Assembly: GCA_028285345.1 (NCBI GenBank)
Contig: JANQPT010000051.1
Location: 124,001-188,000 of the forward strand
Reading direction: 5' to 3'
Length of the DNA: 64,000 nucleotides
Source: Planctomycetales bacterium
Lineage (GTDB): Bacteria > Planctomycetota > Planctomycetia > Planctomycetales > Planctomycetaceae
Shown here: positions 40,909 to 49,139 of the stretch, in pieces
Numbering within the stretch: the first letter of the stretch is position 1
Layout: every line of letters starts with the position of its first letter
Made by a program: the position numbers and the translations under genes
Notes under the pieces: generated by a model
What the model was told of the DNA's origin: nothing
Databases searched by the model: none
What the model saw: the letters and a program-made list of their open reading frames with translations, nothing else

Positions 40909-41799
40909 ATGTCTCTCCCCAAATCGCGCAACATGAACTTCGAGTCCCTGGAAGATCGCCGCTTGATGGCCGCTTCGATCGACGGCGGAGTCCTCGAGAT
41001 CACCGGAACGAACGATGCTGACACGGTGAACGTGCAAAATGTCTACTTCAATTGGGGCACCGGCACCCAAACCTTCACCCAAGTGTCGATGACAACCAAC
41101 GGTCAAACGACGACGCAATACTTCCGTCCCGGCGACTACAGTTCCATCAGGTTCGATGGTTTTGACGGCAACGATTACTTCCGCAACAACACCAGCGCCC
41201 GATCCGTGGCCTACGGTGGAAACGGAAACGATACCCTGTTTGGCGGTTCCAATGCCGATAGCTTCTTCGGCGGCGCCGGAAACGACTACCTCGGCGGATA
41301 CGGCGGAAACGACTACCTCCGCGGCCAAGATGGCAACGACATCGTGCTGGGCATGTCCGGTAACGATAGCGTCTACGGCGACGCCGGAAACGACAACGTT
41401 AACGGCGGCAGCGGCAACGACTTCATCGATGGCGGCACCGGCGATGACCGCTTGTACGGCGAGCACGGCAACGACCGTCTCTACGGCCGCAATGGTAACG
41501 ACCGCATGTACGGTGGCGACGGCGACGACTACATGTTCGGCGGGAGTGGAGCCGACAGCATGTACGGTCAAGCCGGCACTGACCGCATGTACGGTGAGTC
41601 GGGCAACGACTACCTCTCCGGTAGCAGCGGAAATGACTACCTGTACGGTGGGAGCGGGAATGACACCCTCTCCGGCGGCAGCGGAAACGATAACATGTGG
41701 GGCCAATCGGGCAGCGACCGCTTCTACGGCGGCAGCGGCTTTGACCGCGCCCGCGACTGGTGGTTCGAGTACACCAACAGTGTCGAGCAGAATTTCTAA
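40909..41799 (+). CDS. LEPR-XLL/RTX-type repeat protein, paralogue C
   Basis: The 296-residue protein starts MSLPKSRNMNFESLEDRRLMAASI with GAAAGG just upstream. It shares the short beta domain (to about residue 95) and then has about 18 nonapeptides (YGGSGNDTLSGGSGND type). The tail is FDRARDWWFEYTNSVEQNF, identical in its last 16 residues to paralogue D. Predicted extracellular and calcium binding. Its leader lies directly after the right arm of the REPIN-like pair. Confidence 0.92.
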   Translation: MSLPKSRNMNFESLEDRRLMAASIDGGVLEITGTNDADTVNVQNVYFNWGTGTQTFTQVSMTTNGQTTTQYFRPGDYSSIRFDGFDGNDYFRNNTSARSVAYGGNGNDTLFGGSNADSFFGGAGNDYLGGYGGNDYLRGQDGNDIVLGMSGNDSVYGDAGNDNVNGGSGNDFIDGGTGDDRLYGEHGNDRLYGRNGNDRMYGGDGDDYMFGGSGADSMYGQAGTDRMYGESGNDYLSGSSGNDYLYGGSGNDTLSGGSGNDNMWGQSGSDRFYGGSGFDRARDWWFEYTNSVEQNF

Positions 41800-41841
41800 A
41801 ACGCGTCCCGTAGATTGCGGGAACGACGATACGACAATCGA

Positions 41842-41876
41842 CACCCCGTCCGCGCACTGAGCACGGACGGGGTGCA
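41842..41876 (+). terminator. Terminator hairpin after paralogue C
   Basis: CACCCCGTCCG (41842-41852) and CGGACGGGGTG (41864-41874) form a perfect 11-bp stem around an 11-base loop. No T-run follows. Confidence 0.8.
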
Positions 41877-41879
41877 TTC

Positions 41880-41990
41880 ATTTGGCGAGCGGCGGGCGTT
41901 AGCCCACCGGTATCGTCGATTCTTCAAAATTGCCGACGTGTGTGAGGCCATCGTCACTTGGGGGGGCTGATGCCGCCCCGCTTGCCAATT
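41880..41990. repeat. REPIN-like inverted repeat pair between C and D
   Basis: The left arm at 41880-41912 (ATTTGGCGAGCGGCGGGC then GTTAGCCCACCGGT) contains its own GGGC/GCCC hairpin. The right arm at 41957-41990 (GGGGGGGCTGATGCC then GCCCCGCTTGCCAATT) is its imperfect inverted copy. The structure matches REP doublets of other bacteria. Confidence 0.7.
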
Positions 41991-41993
41991 GCC

Positions 41994-42032
41994 GTAACAA
42001 TTCTCCTTTCCTTTCGCTGAGCGCCTTATCGG
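41994..42032 (+). promoter_or_regulatory. Conserved leader element before paralogue D
   Basis: GTAACA (41994-41999), 15 bases, CGCTGAGC (42015-42022), 4 bases, TATCGG (42027-42032). Confidence 0.65.
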
Positions 42033-42087
42033 CTTTGCCATTTCGGCACAATTCTCAACTCCCCCCAGCGAAAGAAAAGGACAAACA

Positions 42088-43095
42088 ATGTCTCTCCCTC
42101 AATCACGCAAGATGAATTTTGAATCATTAGAAGATCGCCGGCTGATGGCAGGGACGATCGAACTTGACGGCGGCGTGTTGGAAATCACTGGCACTGACGA
42201 GGCTGATTCCGCCCGCGTCTGGCAGTCCAACGGCTTCGTCCACGTCTCGCTGACGACCGGCGGCGAAACACTGACGCGAACAATCCATCCCATTTTCGTC
42301 AACTCGATCGACTTCGTCGGCGGCGACGGAAACGATTATTTCCGCAACGACACGGGGATCGCCTCGCGTGCCTTCGGACAAGACGGTCGGGATACCTTGT
42401 TTGGCGGAACCGGAGCGGATGACCTCGTCGGCGGAGAGGGCAACGACTATTTGTACGGCCAAAACGGCAACGACCGGCTGTACGGCAACGGTGGCAATGA
42501 CTACTTGCTCGGTCTCAACGGCGATGACCTCCTCATGGGTGACGCCGGAAACGATACGCTCAGCGGCTATTCCGGCGACGACGATTTGTTCGGGGGCGAG
42601 GGCAACGACTCCTTGCACGGCGGATTCGGCGACGACTATATCGATGGCCAAGGAGGCAACGATCGCATGGACGGCTACTTCGGAAACGACTCCCTGTACG
42701 GCGGGTACGGAAAAGACACGATGTACGGCGGCAGCGGTGAAGACAGGATGTACGGCGGCGTGGGCGATGACTACATCTCCGGCGGGGGAGACAACGATCG
42801 ACTCTACGGCGAGTCGGGTAATGATCAACTGCACGGCGATGCCGGGAACGACAACGTCTACGGCGGCAGCGGACATGACCATCTGTATGGCAGCAGCGGA
42901 AACGACTACCTGTCGGGCAGCAGCGGCAACGACTACATGTACGGTAGCAGCGGCAACGACACGCTCTCGGGTGGCAGCGGCAACGACAACATGTGGGGCG
43001 GCAGCGGCACGGACCGATTCTACGGATCCAGCGGCTACGATCGCGCCCGCGACTGGTGGTTTGAGTACACCAACAGTGTCGAGCAGAACTTCTAA
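42088..43095 (+). CDS. LEPR-XLL/RTX-type repeat protein, paralogue D
   Basis: The longest copy, 335 residues. It starts MSLPQSRKMNFESLEDRRLMAGTI with AAAAGG upstream. After the beta domain (about 25-90) it has about 22 nonapeptides, ending in a run of GSSGNDYLSGSSGNDY type where the repeats are nearly identical at DNA level and so prone to slippage. The tail is YDRARDWWFEYTNSVEQNF. Predicted extracellular calcium-binding beta roll. Confidence 0.92.
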   Translation: MSLPQSRKMNFESLEDRRLMAGTIELDGGVLEITGTDEADSARVWQSNGFVHVSLTTGGETLTRTIHPIFVNSIDFVGGDGNDYFRNDTGIASRAFGQDGRDTLFGGTGADDLVGGEGNDYLYGQNGNDRLYGNGGNDYLLGLNGDDLLMGDAGNDTLSGYSGDDDLFGGEGNDSLHGGFGDDYIDGQGGNDRMDGYFGNDSLYGGYGKDTMYGGSGEDRMYGGVGDDYISGGGDNDRLYGESGNDQLHGDAGNDNVYGGSGHDHLYGSSGNDYLSGSSGNDYMYGSSGNDTLSGGSGNDNMWGGSGTDRFYGSSGYDRARDWWFEYTNSVEQNF

Positions 43096-43136
43096 AACGA
43101 GTTCCGCCGACGGCGGAAACAACTGCGTTACAGCGA

Positions 43137-43172
43137 CACCCCGTCCGCGTCGAGCAAGGACGGGGTGTTTTG
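43137..43172 (+). terminator. Terminator hairpin after paralogue D
   Basis: CACCCCGTCC (43137-43146) and GGACGGGGTG (43158-43167) form a perfect 10-bp stem, followed by TTTTGATTT, the best T-run in the array. Confidence 0.88.
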
Positions 43173-43210
43173 ATTTGGTGAGCGGCGGGCTGATGCAGCC
43201 CTGCTCGCGT
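43172..43210. repeat. Compact REPIN-like palindrome between D and E
   Basis: GATTTGGTGAGCGGCGGGC is followed after five bases by GCAGCCCTGCTCGC, so the two arms that are about 45 bases apart in the B/C and C/D gaps are joined here into one hairpin. Confidence 0.6.
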
Positions 43211-43216
43211 TTATCC

Positions 43217-43255
43217 GTAACACATCTCCTTTTGTTGCGCTGAGCGCCGTATCGG
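43217..43255 (+). promoter_or_regulatory. Conserved leader element before paralogue E
   Basis: GTAACA (43217-43222), 15 bases, CGCTGAGC (43238-43245), 4 bases, TATCGG (43250-43255). It is 176 bases from the ATG, farther than in C and D (about 55), because of inserted sequence that includes the A/E-shared element. Confidence 0.65.
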
Positions 43256-43298
43256 TTATGTAGAAATTCTTTGTGACTTCCTCGAATTGATCAAAATG

Positions 43299-43338
43299 GT
43301 GGCTCATCCTGATCAGATTTGGGCATTTCATTGTAGAG
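43299..43338 (+). promoter_or_regulatory. Upstream element shared by paralogues A and E (copy at E)
   Basis: GTGGCTCATC at 43299-43308, 10 bases, TTGGGCATTTCATTGTAGAG at 43319-43338, matching 36709-36748 before paralogue A in sequence and spacing. Confidence 0.55.
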
Positions 43339-43430
43339 CGGTAACAGATCCGCGCTCGCAGCGCTTGCAACTGCAGTGGCAGTGTTGATGCGCACTCTAA
43401 ACCCCCAAACACAATCGAAAGGCGATTCCA

Positions 43431-44348
43431 ATGTCTCTCCTCAAGACACGTCATATGAACTTTGAATCACTGGAAGACCGCAAGCTGATGGCGGCGTCAA
43501 TCGACGTCGATCGCGGCGTCCTCGAAATTAACGGCACATCCGGGCACGACGAAGTACAGATTACGCAATCAGGCGGCTGGCTGCAGATTTCTGCGCGGGA
43601 AGGCTCCGACTACAATACGCAATCAATATTGGCCTACTACATTCATAAGATTGAATTCAACGGCAATGACGGCAGCGATTACTTCCGCAACGCCACGGAC
43701 ATCAAGTCGGTGGCTTGGGGTGGCGACGGTAACGACACGCTGATTGGCGGATCGGAAGACGATCTGTTCTTCGGCGGGATCGGTAACGACCAATTGACCG
43801 GCCAAGGCGGCAACGATTACATGTACGGCGAGGCGGGTCGCGATTATCTGAACGGGGGCACGGGCAACGACTACTTGTGGGGCGGAGAAGGCAACGACTA
43901 TCTGTACGGCCTCTCCGGCAACGATCGGATCTACGGCGGAAACGGCAATGACCGGCTCGACGGCTCCTCCGGCAACGACAGGCTCTATGCAGGAGACGGC
44001 AGTGATCGCGTCTACGGTGGCAGCGGCGACGACTACATCAAGGGCGACGACGGACTCAGCGCCGGCGACGGCAATGACACGCTCTATGGCGGCAACGGCA
44101 ACGACAGCATTTATGGAGATGGCGGCAATGATCGCATCTACGGCGAGGCGGGGAATGACCTGCTAAAAGATGGTTTTGGGAATGACAGCGTCTACGGCGG
44201 CAGCGGCAATGACTGGCTGAAAACCAACTCGCCCGGCTTCGACTGGCTCTACGGCGGCAGTGGAAACGATGTGATTCTGTACAACCCCGATGCGGTGCAG
44301 GTCAGCGGCGGCACTGGATGGGACGTTCTGGAACTCTGGTACTTCTAG
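43431..44348 (+). CDS. LEPR-XLL/RTX-type repeat protein, paralogue E (divergent C-terminus)
   Basis: The 305-residue protein starts MSLLKTRHMNFESLEDRKLMAASI with GAAAGG upstream. It has about 19 RTX nonapeptides, including an insertion (KGDDGLSAGDGND) that breaks the nine-residue period. It lacks the DRARDWWFEYTNSVE tail of A-D and ends GTGWDVLELWYF. It is the last and most diverged copy. Predicted extracellular, calcium binding. Confidence 0.9.
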   Translation: MSLLKTRHMNFESLEDRKLMAASIDVDRGVLEINGTSGHDEVQITQSGGWLQISAREGSDYNTQSILAYYIHKIEFNGNDGSDYFRNATDIKSVAWGGDGNDTLIGGSEDDLFFGGIGNDQLTGQGGNDYMYGEAGRDYLNGGTGNDYLWGGEGNDYLYGLSGNDRIYGGNGNDRLDGSSGNDRLYAGDGSDRVYGGSGDDYIKGDDGLSAGDGNDTLYGGNGNDSIYGDGGNDRIYGEAGNDLLKDGFGNDSVYGGSGNDWLKTNSPGFDWLYGGSGNDVILYNPDAVQVSGGTGWDVLELWYF

Positions 44349-44378
44349 GCATTGTATTCGACCGAGAGAGCGCATTCA

Positions 44379-44432
44379 GGCTCGTGGCGTCCGGCCAAGC
44401 AATCGCGGACACCACGAGCCGCGTTTGATTTC
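44379..44432 (+). terminator. Terminator hairpin after paralogue E
   Basis: GGCTCGTGG-c-GTCCG (44379-44393) pairs with CGGAC-a-CCACGAGCC (44406-44420) with one mismatch, followed by the T-rich GCGTTTGATTTCCTTT. Confidence 0.88.
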
Positions 44433-44446
44433 CTTTCAGGATTCGG

Positions 44447-44604
44447 CTACTCGCCGCCCGGAATCGACAGTCTGCTTTGATCGGCCTTCGCATTGGCCGG
44501 CGCGGGGAAGTCCTGCTGCACGTTCAGCTCAGCGCAGGTTGCGCAGATTTGGGCCCAGGTCGTGTCGTCCAGTTCGATCCCTTCAGCCGAGCGACGGAAA
44601 CGAC
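44447..44604 (-). pseudogene. C-terminal fragment of an Ldh2-type (malate/L-lactate) dehydrogenase gene
   Basis: The minus strand reads RRSAEGIELDDTTWAQICAT, then CAELNVQQDFPAP, then a short variable stretch and LSIPGGE with a TAG. It aligns almost residue for residue with the C-terminus of the intact gene at 47685-48782 (RRSAEGIELDDTTWGQICAT...). Upstream of RRSAEG the similarity stops and the frame is soon interrupted. It is therefore the remnant of a second copy. The fragment and the intact 3' end are direct repeats bracketing the arylsulfatase gene. Confidence 0.88.
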
Positions 44605-45129
44605 TTGTCAGTAGCAACGACTCCTACAGCTTCGTGTACGCAATCGCAATAGGGGTCCGGTTCGGGGCGAGGGACTACACGTCTGTCAGGGATGGTCAAA
44701 GCGACGGGCAGCACGCGGGCCTTGCTTGCGGCGAGGATGTCGTCCGCACATTCGCTGGCACACGCGCGATTCGCACAATCTTCGTCGTCTCAGGGCCTGT
44801 AGAGGAACGGTATCACCGATTGACCCCAGTGGCAGGTAATGACGCACGGGCGGCCAACATAAGCCCGGTTCTCAACTAGAAATCGATCCATTTCCAGGGT
44901 TATCTGCTGTGCAGCAATGAATAACGATCGGATTCGTACGAAACCTCATATTCCAAGAATTCCGTGCAAGACTCTGTTCGCATCTGCGTGGTTTATGAGC
45001 TATGTTTACCGAGCCATCGAGGTCAAATGGAACCCTCACGAGTGGCATACCCCCGCCGGTGGCGCGTGCACTGAATCCGGCCCGACGTGACCACCCTCCT
45101 ATCACGACTGCCACACCCAAGGACCCGCC
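44605..45129. other. Intergenic region between the Ldh2 remnant and the arylsulfatase
   Basis: About 525 bases contain no convincing gene. The plus-strand frame 44493-44879 overlaps the remnant antisense and is not believed. The sequence from 44620 to 44880 may be decayed coding sequence, but no family could be identified. The arylsulfatase promoter should lie in the last 200 bases. Confidence 0.4.
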
Positions 45130-47586
45130 ATGTTCGCGAATCTAAAAAGGTCTGCGTTGCTTTTGATTGCCGTTTCGGTTGCGATCGGCTATTTGGCCGC
45201 CAGCGAAGCCAAGCCCGTTTCGTTGGATGGGAGCCAAAGTCCTGCCGCGCCTTCATCGGGGTCTGCGGCGATCACGAAAAGATCGTTGAAAACACGGCAT
45301 CTGCCTCCTGCTCCCCAACAATTTCACGGTGTGATCAATCGCAACGCCGCTGATTCAAGACCGAGCTGGCAATCGTCCATCGTGCCGCCGCAAGGCGCAC
45401 CCAATGTGCTTTTGATCATGACCGACGACGTAGGCTTTGCCGCTTCCAGCACGTTTGGCGGATCGATTCCCACGCCCACCTTCGATCGGCTCGCCAAACG
45501 AGGGCTTCGCTACAATACGTTCTGCTCGACGTCACTCTGCTCACCGTCGCGCGCAGCGCTGCTCACCGGACGCAACCATCATTCGGCGCATACCGGAGTG
45601 GTGATCGATTCGTCGACAGGCTATCCGGGATACGACAGCCAAATGCAAGGCGACACGGCAACGATCGGTTCGATGCTCCGCGACAACGGATACGCGACGG
45701 CCTGGTTTGGCAAGAACCACAACATCCCTACCTGGCAGCAAAGCTCTCAGGGTCCGTTCGACCTATGGCCCAACGCGCTGGGGTTCGACTACTTTTATGG
45801 GTTCGTCGGGGGAGACACGAATCAATGGCGTCCCAATGTCTACCGTAATACAACTCCGATCGAACCCTACCTGAACAATCCTGATTACAACTTCAACATC
45901 GCCATGGCCGACGAAGCCGTGGCATGGATCAAGCAACAAAAGGCCATCGCTCCAGACAAGCCGTTTTTCGTTTATTACGCTCCGGGCGCGACTCACGCAC
46001 CGCATCATCCAACTAAAGAGTGGATCGACAAGTTCAAAGGCCAGTACGACCATGGCTGGAACGAAGAGCGAGCACGGATTTTCAAACAGCAGAAGAAGTT
46101 GGGCGTCATTCCAGCCGATGCAGAACTCACGCCCTGGCCAGACGATCTGAAGAAGTGGGATCAACTTGGCGGCAGCGAAAAACAATTGTTTGCGAGGATG
46201 ATGGAGGTTTATGCGGCTTATCTGGCCGAGACGGACTACCAGATTGGCCGCGTGCTGACCGCCGTCGAGCAGACCGGGCAACTGGACAATACGTTGATCA
46301 TCTACATTCAAGGAGACAACGGGGCCAGCGCCGAGGGAGGTGTCGACGGCACCATCAACGAAGTGGCAGGGTTTAACGGTGTGCAATTCAGCGTCGACGA
46401 GATGCTGCCCTTTATCGACGAACTAGGTTCGGACCGCACGTACAATCATTTTCCCGTCGGCTGGGCCTACGCGATGGGCACTCCGTTCCGATGGGTCAAG
46501 CAAGTGGCGGCCTACTTCGGCGGCACGCGCCAGGGGCTGGTGATTGCCTGGCCAAATCGAATCGCCGACCGCGGCGGCCTCCGATCTCAGTTTCACCACC
46601 TGATCGACATCGCCCCCACAATTCTTGAGGCCGCCAACTTGAAAGAACCTGTTTCGGTTAACGGCGTCACACAGAAGCCCATCGAGGGCGTGAGTATGGG
46701 TTACACGTTTGCCTCGGCGAACGCGCATGCGTTGTCGCGGCACACCACACAATATTTTGAAATGGCTGGCAGCCGCGCGCTCTATCATGATGGGTGGATC
46801 GCCTCGACAAAGGTCCAGTCGGCTCCCTGGGACTTGTTGGCAAAGGCGTCGCCTAATCCTGCCGACGATGTGGTCTGGGAGTTGTATAACCTCAAGGATG
46901 ACTTCTCGCAGGCGCACAACGTCGCCGCCCGGTATCCCAAAAAACTGAAACAACTCCAGGACATGTTTTGGATCGAGGCGGCGAAGTTCAATGTGCTGCC
47001 GTTGGATGATCGGGGAATGCCCGACCGTTTTCTCACCCCGCGTCCGGGAGCAACCGATGGCCGCACTCAATTCGCCTACCCGGACGGCATGACCAGATTG
47101 CCGAGCGGGTCCGCTCCCGACGTGAAGAACTGCTCGTTCACGGTTGCGGTAGAATTTGAGGTTGAGAACAGCGATCGTGCGGAAGGAATGTTGCTGACCT
47201 TAGGCGGCCGCTTCGGAGGTTACGGGCTGTATCTGCTCGAAGGGCGGCCGGTGTTCGTTTACAACTATCTCGATAAACAGCGAACGCGATTTGAAGGTCC
47301 GCGCCTCTCGCCTGGCCGACACACAGCGTCTTTTGTGTTCCAGTACGACGGCCCAGGGAACGGCAAGGGAGGCGACGGCACGCTACTGGTGGACGGTTAC
47401 GCCGTGGATCAAAAGAGGATCGAGCGGACAATTCCCCTAAAGCTCACCCAGGGTGAATCCCAGGACATTGGCTCGGACACCGGGACCGCCGTCAGCGACG
47501 ACTATCAGATTCCGTTTCGCTTTTCTGGAAAGATTATGCAGGCCACCGTCCGTTTGAACAAAGGGACGGGAGATCAACGTCCATAA
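45130..47586 (+). CDS. Exported arylsulfatase (sulfatase family S1), 818 residues
   Basis: AAGGA precedes the ATG, and the protein starts with a signal peptide (MFANLKRSALLLIAVSVAIGYLAASEA). The sulfatase fold begins NVLLIMTDDVGFAAS, with metal-binding Asp residues. The formylglycine signature CSPSRAALLTGR has Cys137 as the residue to be modified. QGDNGASAEGG carries the second metal site, and a C-terminal segment of about 170 residues (from PDVKNCSFTVAVEFE) resembles a beta-sandwich. It removes sulfate esters from organic sulfates or polysaccharides. Its size is that of the AtsA-like long arylsulfatases. It needs a formylglycine-generating enzyme, not seen here. Confidence 0.95.
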   Translation: MFANLKRSALLLIAVSVAIGYLAASEAKPVSLDGSQSPAAPSSGSAAITKRSLKTRHLPPAPQQFHGVINRNAADSRPSWQSSIVPPQGAPNVLLIMTDDVGFAASSTFGGSIPTPTFDRLAKRGLRYNTFCSTSLCSPSRAALLTGRNHHSAHTGVVIDSSTGYPGYDSQMQGDTATIGSMLRDNGYATAWFGKNHNIPTWQQSSQGPFDLWPNALGFDYFYGFVGGDTNQWRPNVYRNTTPIEPYLNNPDYNFNIAMADEAVAWIKQQKAIAPDKPFFVYYAPGATHAPHHPTKEWIDKFKGQYDHGWNEERARIFKQQKKLGVIPADAELTPWPDDLKKWDQLGGSEKQLFARMMEVYAAYLAETDYQIGRVLTAVEQTGQLDNTLIIYIQGDNGASAEGGVDGTINEVAGFNGVQFSVDEMLPFIDELGSDRTYNHFPVGWAYAMGTPFRWVKQVAAYFGGTRQGLVIAWPNRIADRGGLRSQFHHLIDIAPTILEAANLKEPVSVNGVTQKPIEGVSMGYTFASANAHALSRHTTQYFEMAGSRALYHDGWIASTKVQSAPWDLLAKASPNPADDVVWELYNLKDDFSQAHNVAARYPKKLKQLQDMFWIEAAKFNVLPLDDRGMPDRFLTPRPGATDGRTQFAYPDGMTRLPSGSAPDVKNCSFTVAVEFEVENSDRAEGMLLTLGGRFGGYGLYLLEGRPVFVYNYLDKQRTRFEGPRLSPGRHTASFVFQYDGPGNGKGGDGTLLVDGYAVDQKRIERTIPLKLTQGESQDIGSDTGTAVSDDYQIPFRFSGKIMQATVRLNKGTGDQRP

Positions 47587-47684
47587 ACTTCCGCACATCA
47601 TCTTTTAAATCATGCGGGACACCGACCTGGCAACGCCGAAGGTTGAGGTTGCGCGGCAGACTAATTGTTGGTGAACACCGCGGA

Positions 47685-48782
47685 TCACTCGCCGCCCGGA
47701 ATCGACAGGCCGCTCTGATCGCCCGTCGTGTTACCCGGTGCGGGGAAGTCATGCTGCACGTTGAGTTCGGCGCACGTCGCGCAGATTTGGCCCCAGGTCG
47801 TGTCGTCGAGTTCGATCCCTTCAGCCGAGCGACGCGTTTTCGTCCGTTGTTCCATTTCACCGGGGACCAGAATCTCGCCGTCTTCGCTAACCGTCCGAGA
47901 GCTTTTTACGAAATCGATGAACTGCCGGACTTCGTCATAAAACGAGTCATCGCTGCCGAAGGCCCCTTGATCGATGATGATTGACAGCATGCCATTGACG
48001 ACGCGGTCGGCGTTCGTCGGGTTGGAGCACGAGCCGCGGGTCAGCGCGCCGGCCAGCATTTCAATCATGAATGACAACCCCGATCCCTTGTGTCCGGCAA
48101 TCGGCAAGATCGCTCCGGGCGGATCGCCGTAGAAGATTTTGGGATCGTTGCAGGGATTGCCTTCGCTGTCGATAATACAGCCGTCGGGCACACGCTTGCC
48201 TTGATTGAGTGCCACGCGGATTTTGCCTTCAGCGATGGTGCAGGCCGACATGTCCAGAATGATCGGCTCGCCGTCGGACGTCGGGACGCCGGCTGCAAAC
48301 GGATTCGCGGATAGCCGCCGTTCGATGCCGCCGAACGGGGCGACCAAAATTCCCGCGCCGCTGGTGTTCACAAAGTGCAGCGACATCTTGCCGGTCCGCG
48401 CTGCCATCTCCGGCCAGTCGCCGATGCGGCCCAAATGCCCGGAATTGCGCAAGGCGATTACGGAAACGCCGTGTTTTGCAGATTTCTCAATGCCCAATTG
48501 CATCGCCTGTTCGCCGATCGATTGCCCCAGACCGCACTGGCCGTCGACGACGGCGATCGCCTCGTTTTCAAAGACGACTTCCATTGACCTATTGGCGAAC
48601 ACCTTGCCGTCGCGGAGCCACTGCACGTACGTGGGCACACGGATCACGCCGTGGCTGTCGTGCCCGACGAGATTTGAGCCGACCAACCGCGCCGCAACGC
48701 GCTCGGCTTCGGCGGGTTCACAGCCGGCGGCGGCGAAGATGTGGGTTGTCAGTTGCTCAAGTTCGGCCGGGGGGAAATTCAT
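47685..48782 (-). CDS. Ldh2-family NAD(P)-dependent malate/L-lactate (hydroxycarboxylate) dehydrogenase
   Basis: The 365-residue protein has the Ldh2/MDH2 family features: LVGSNLVGHDSHGVIRVPTYV (catalytic His region), VDGQCGLGQSIGEQAM, IALRNSGHLGRIGDW, SANPFAAGVPTSDG and AGHKGSGLSFMIEMLAGALTRG. It oxidises 2-hydroxyacids such as malate, lactate or sugar-derived acids; the substrate is not decidable. It is convergent with the arylsulfatase gene. A remnant of a second copy lies on the far side of that gene (44447-44604), so local duplication followed by loss is likely. Confidence 0.93.
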   Translation of the reverse strand: MNFPPAELEQLTTHIFAAAGCEPAEAERVAARLVGSNLVGHDSHGVIRVPTYVQWLRDGKVFANRSMEVVFENEAIAVVDGQCGLGQSIGEQAMQLGIEKSAKHGVSVIALRNSGHLGRIGDWPEMAARTGKMSLHFVNTSGAGILVAPFGGIERRLSANPFAAGVPTSDGEPIILDMSACTIAEGKIRVALNQGKRVPDGCIIDSEGNPCNDPKIFYGDPPGAILPIAGHKGSGLSFMIEMLAGALTRGSCSNPTNADRVVNGMLSIIIDQGAFGSDDSFYDEVRQFIDFVKSSRTVSEDGEILVPGEMEQRTKTRRSAEGIELDDTTWGQICATCAELNVQHDFPAPGNTTGDQSGLSIPGGE

Positions 48783-49139
48783 ATTTGATCCTCTGCAAAG
48801 TTGTATCGATTCATGCAGCAGGAGAATGCACCGTGGCGTCTTGACTCAACGCTGCACGGATACAGTGGACCCGAAAATGATTCATGTGGCAACCTGCATC
48901 GGTTTTTCACGTGCTTGGAGAATCTCTGCCAGTGCGAAACAAACTCTTCAGCTGTCAGATCCGCCTGTCGCACAGAACAGCCCAGATCAGGCTTTTGATG
49001 TGTTGTCGAACAGACTAGACTTAACAATCAGTCGCTCCAAAAGAGCACCGGGGGTAAATCCCCTTCTCTCCGCATTGATGCTGGCGATAGGAACCAACGC
49101 TGCGGTTCTTAGCACTGGCCACAACACCGAGAAATCTTC
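48783..49139. other. Divergent intergenic region
   Basis: The 357 bases separate the Ldh2-type gene (minus) and the membrane-protein gene at 49140 (plus). No gene, hairpin or clear promoter was recognised. Confidence 0.4.

Noticed and set aside
39780-43122. Long minus-strand frames antisense to RTX paralogues
   Set aside because: They mirror the coding repeats and have val/ala-rich low-complexity products without start signals.
37068-44348. Periodic 27-base DNA repeats that could suggest a CRISPR or satellite array
   Set aside because: The periodicity is that of the nine-residue RTX motif in frame within genes; there are no constant repeats separated by unique spacers.
44493-44879. Plus-strand frame of 128 codons
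   Set aside because: It is antisense to the Ldh2 remnant at its start and has no recognisable features beyond it.
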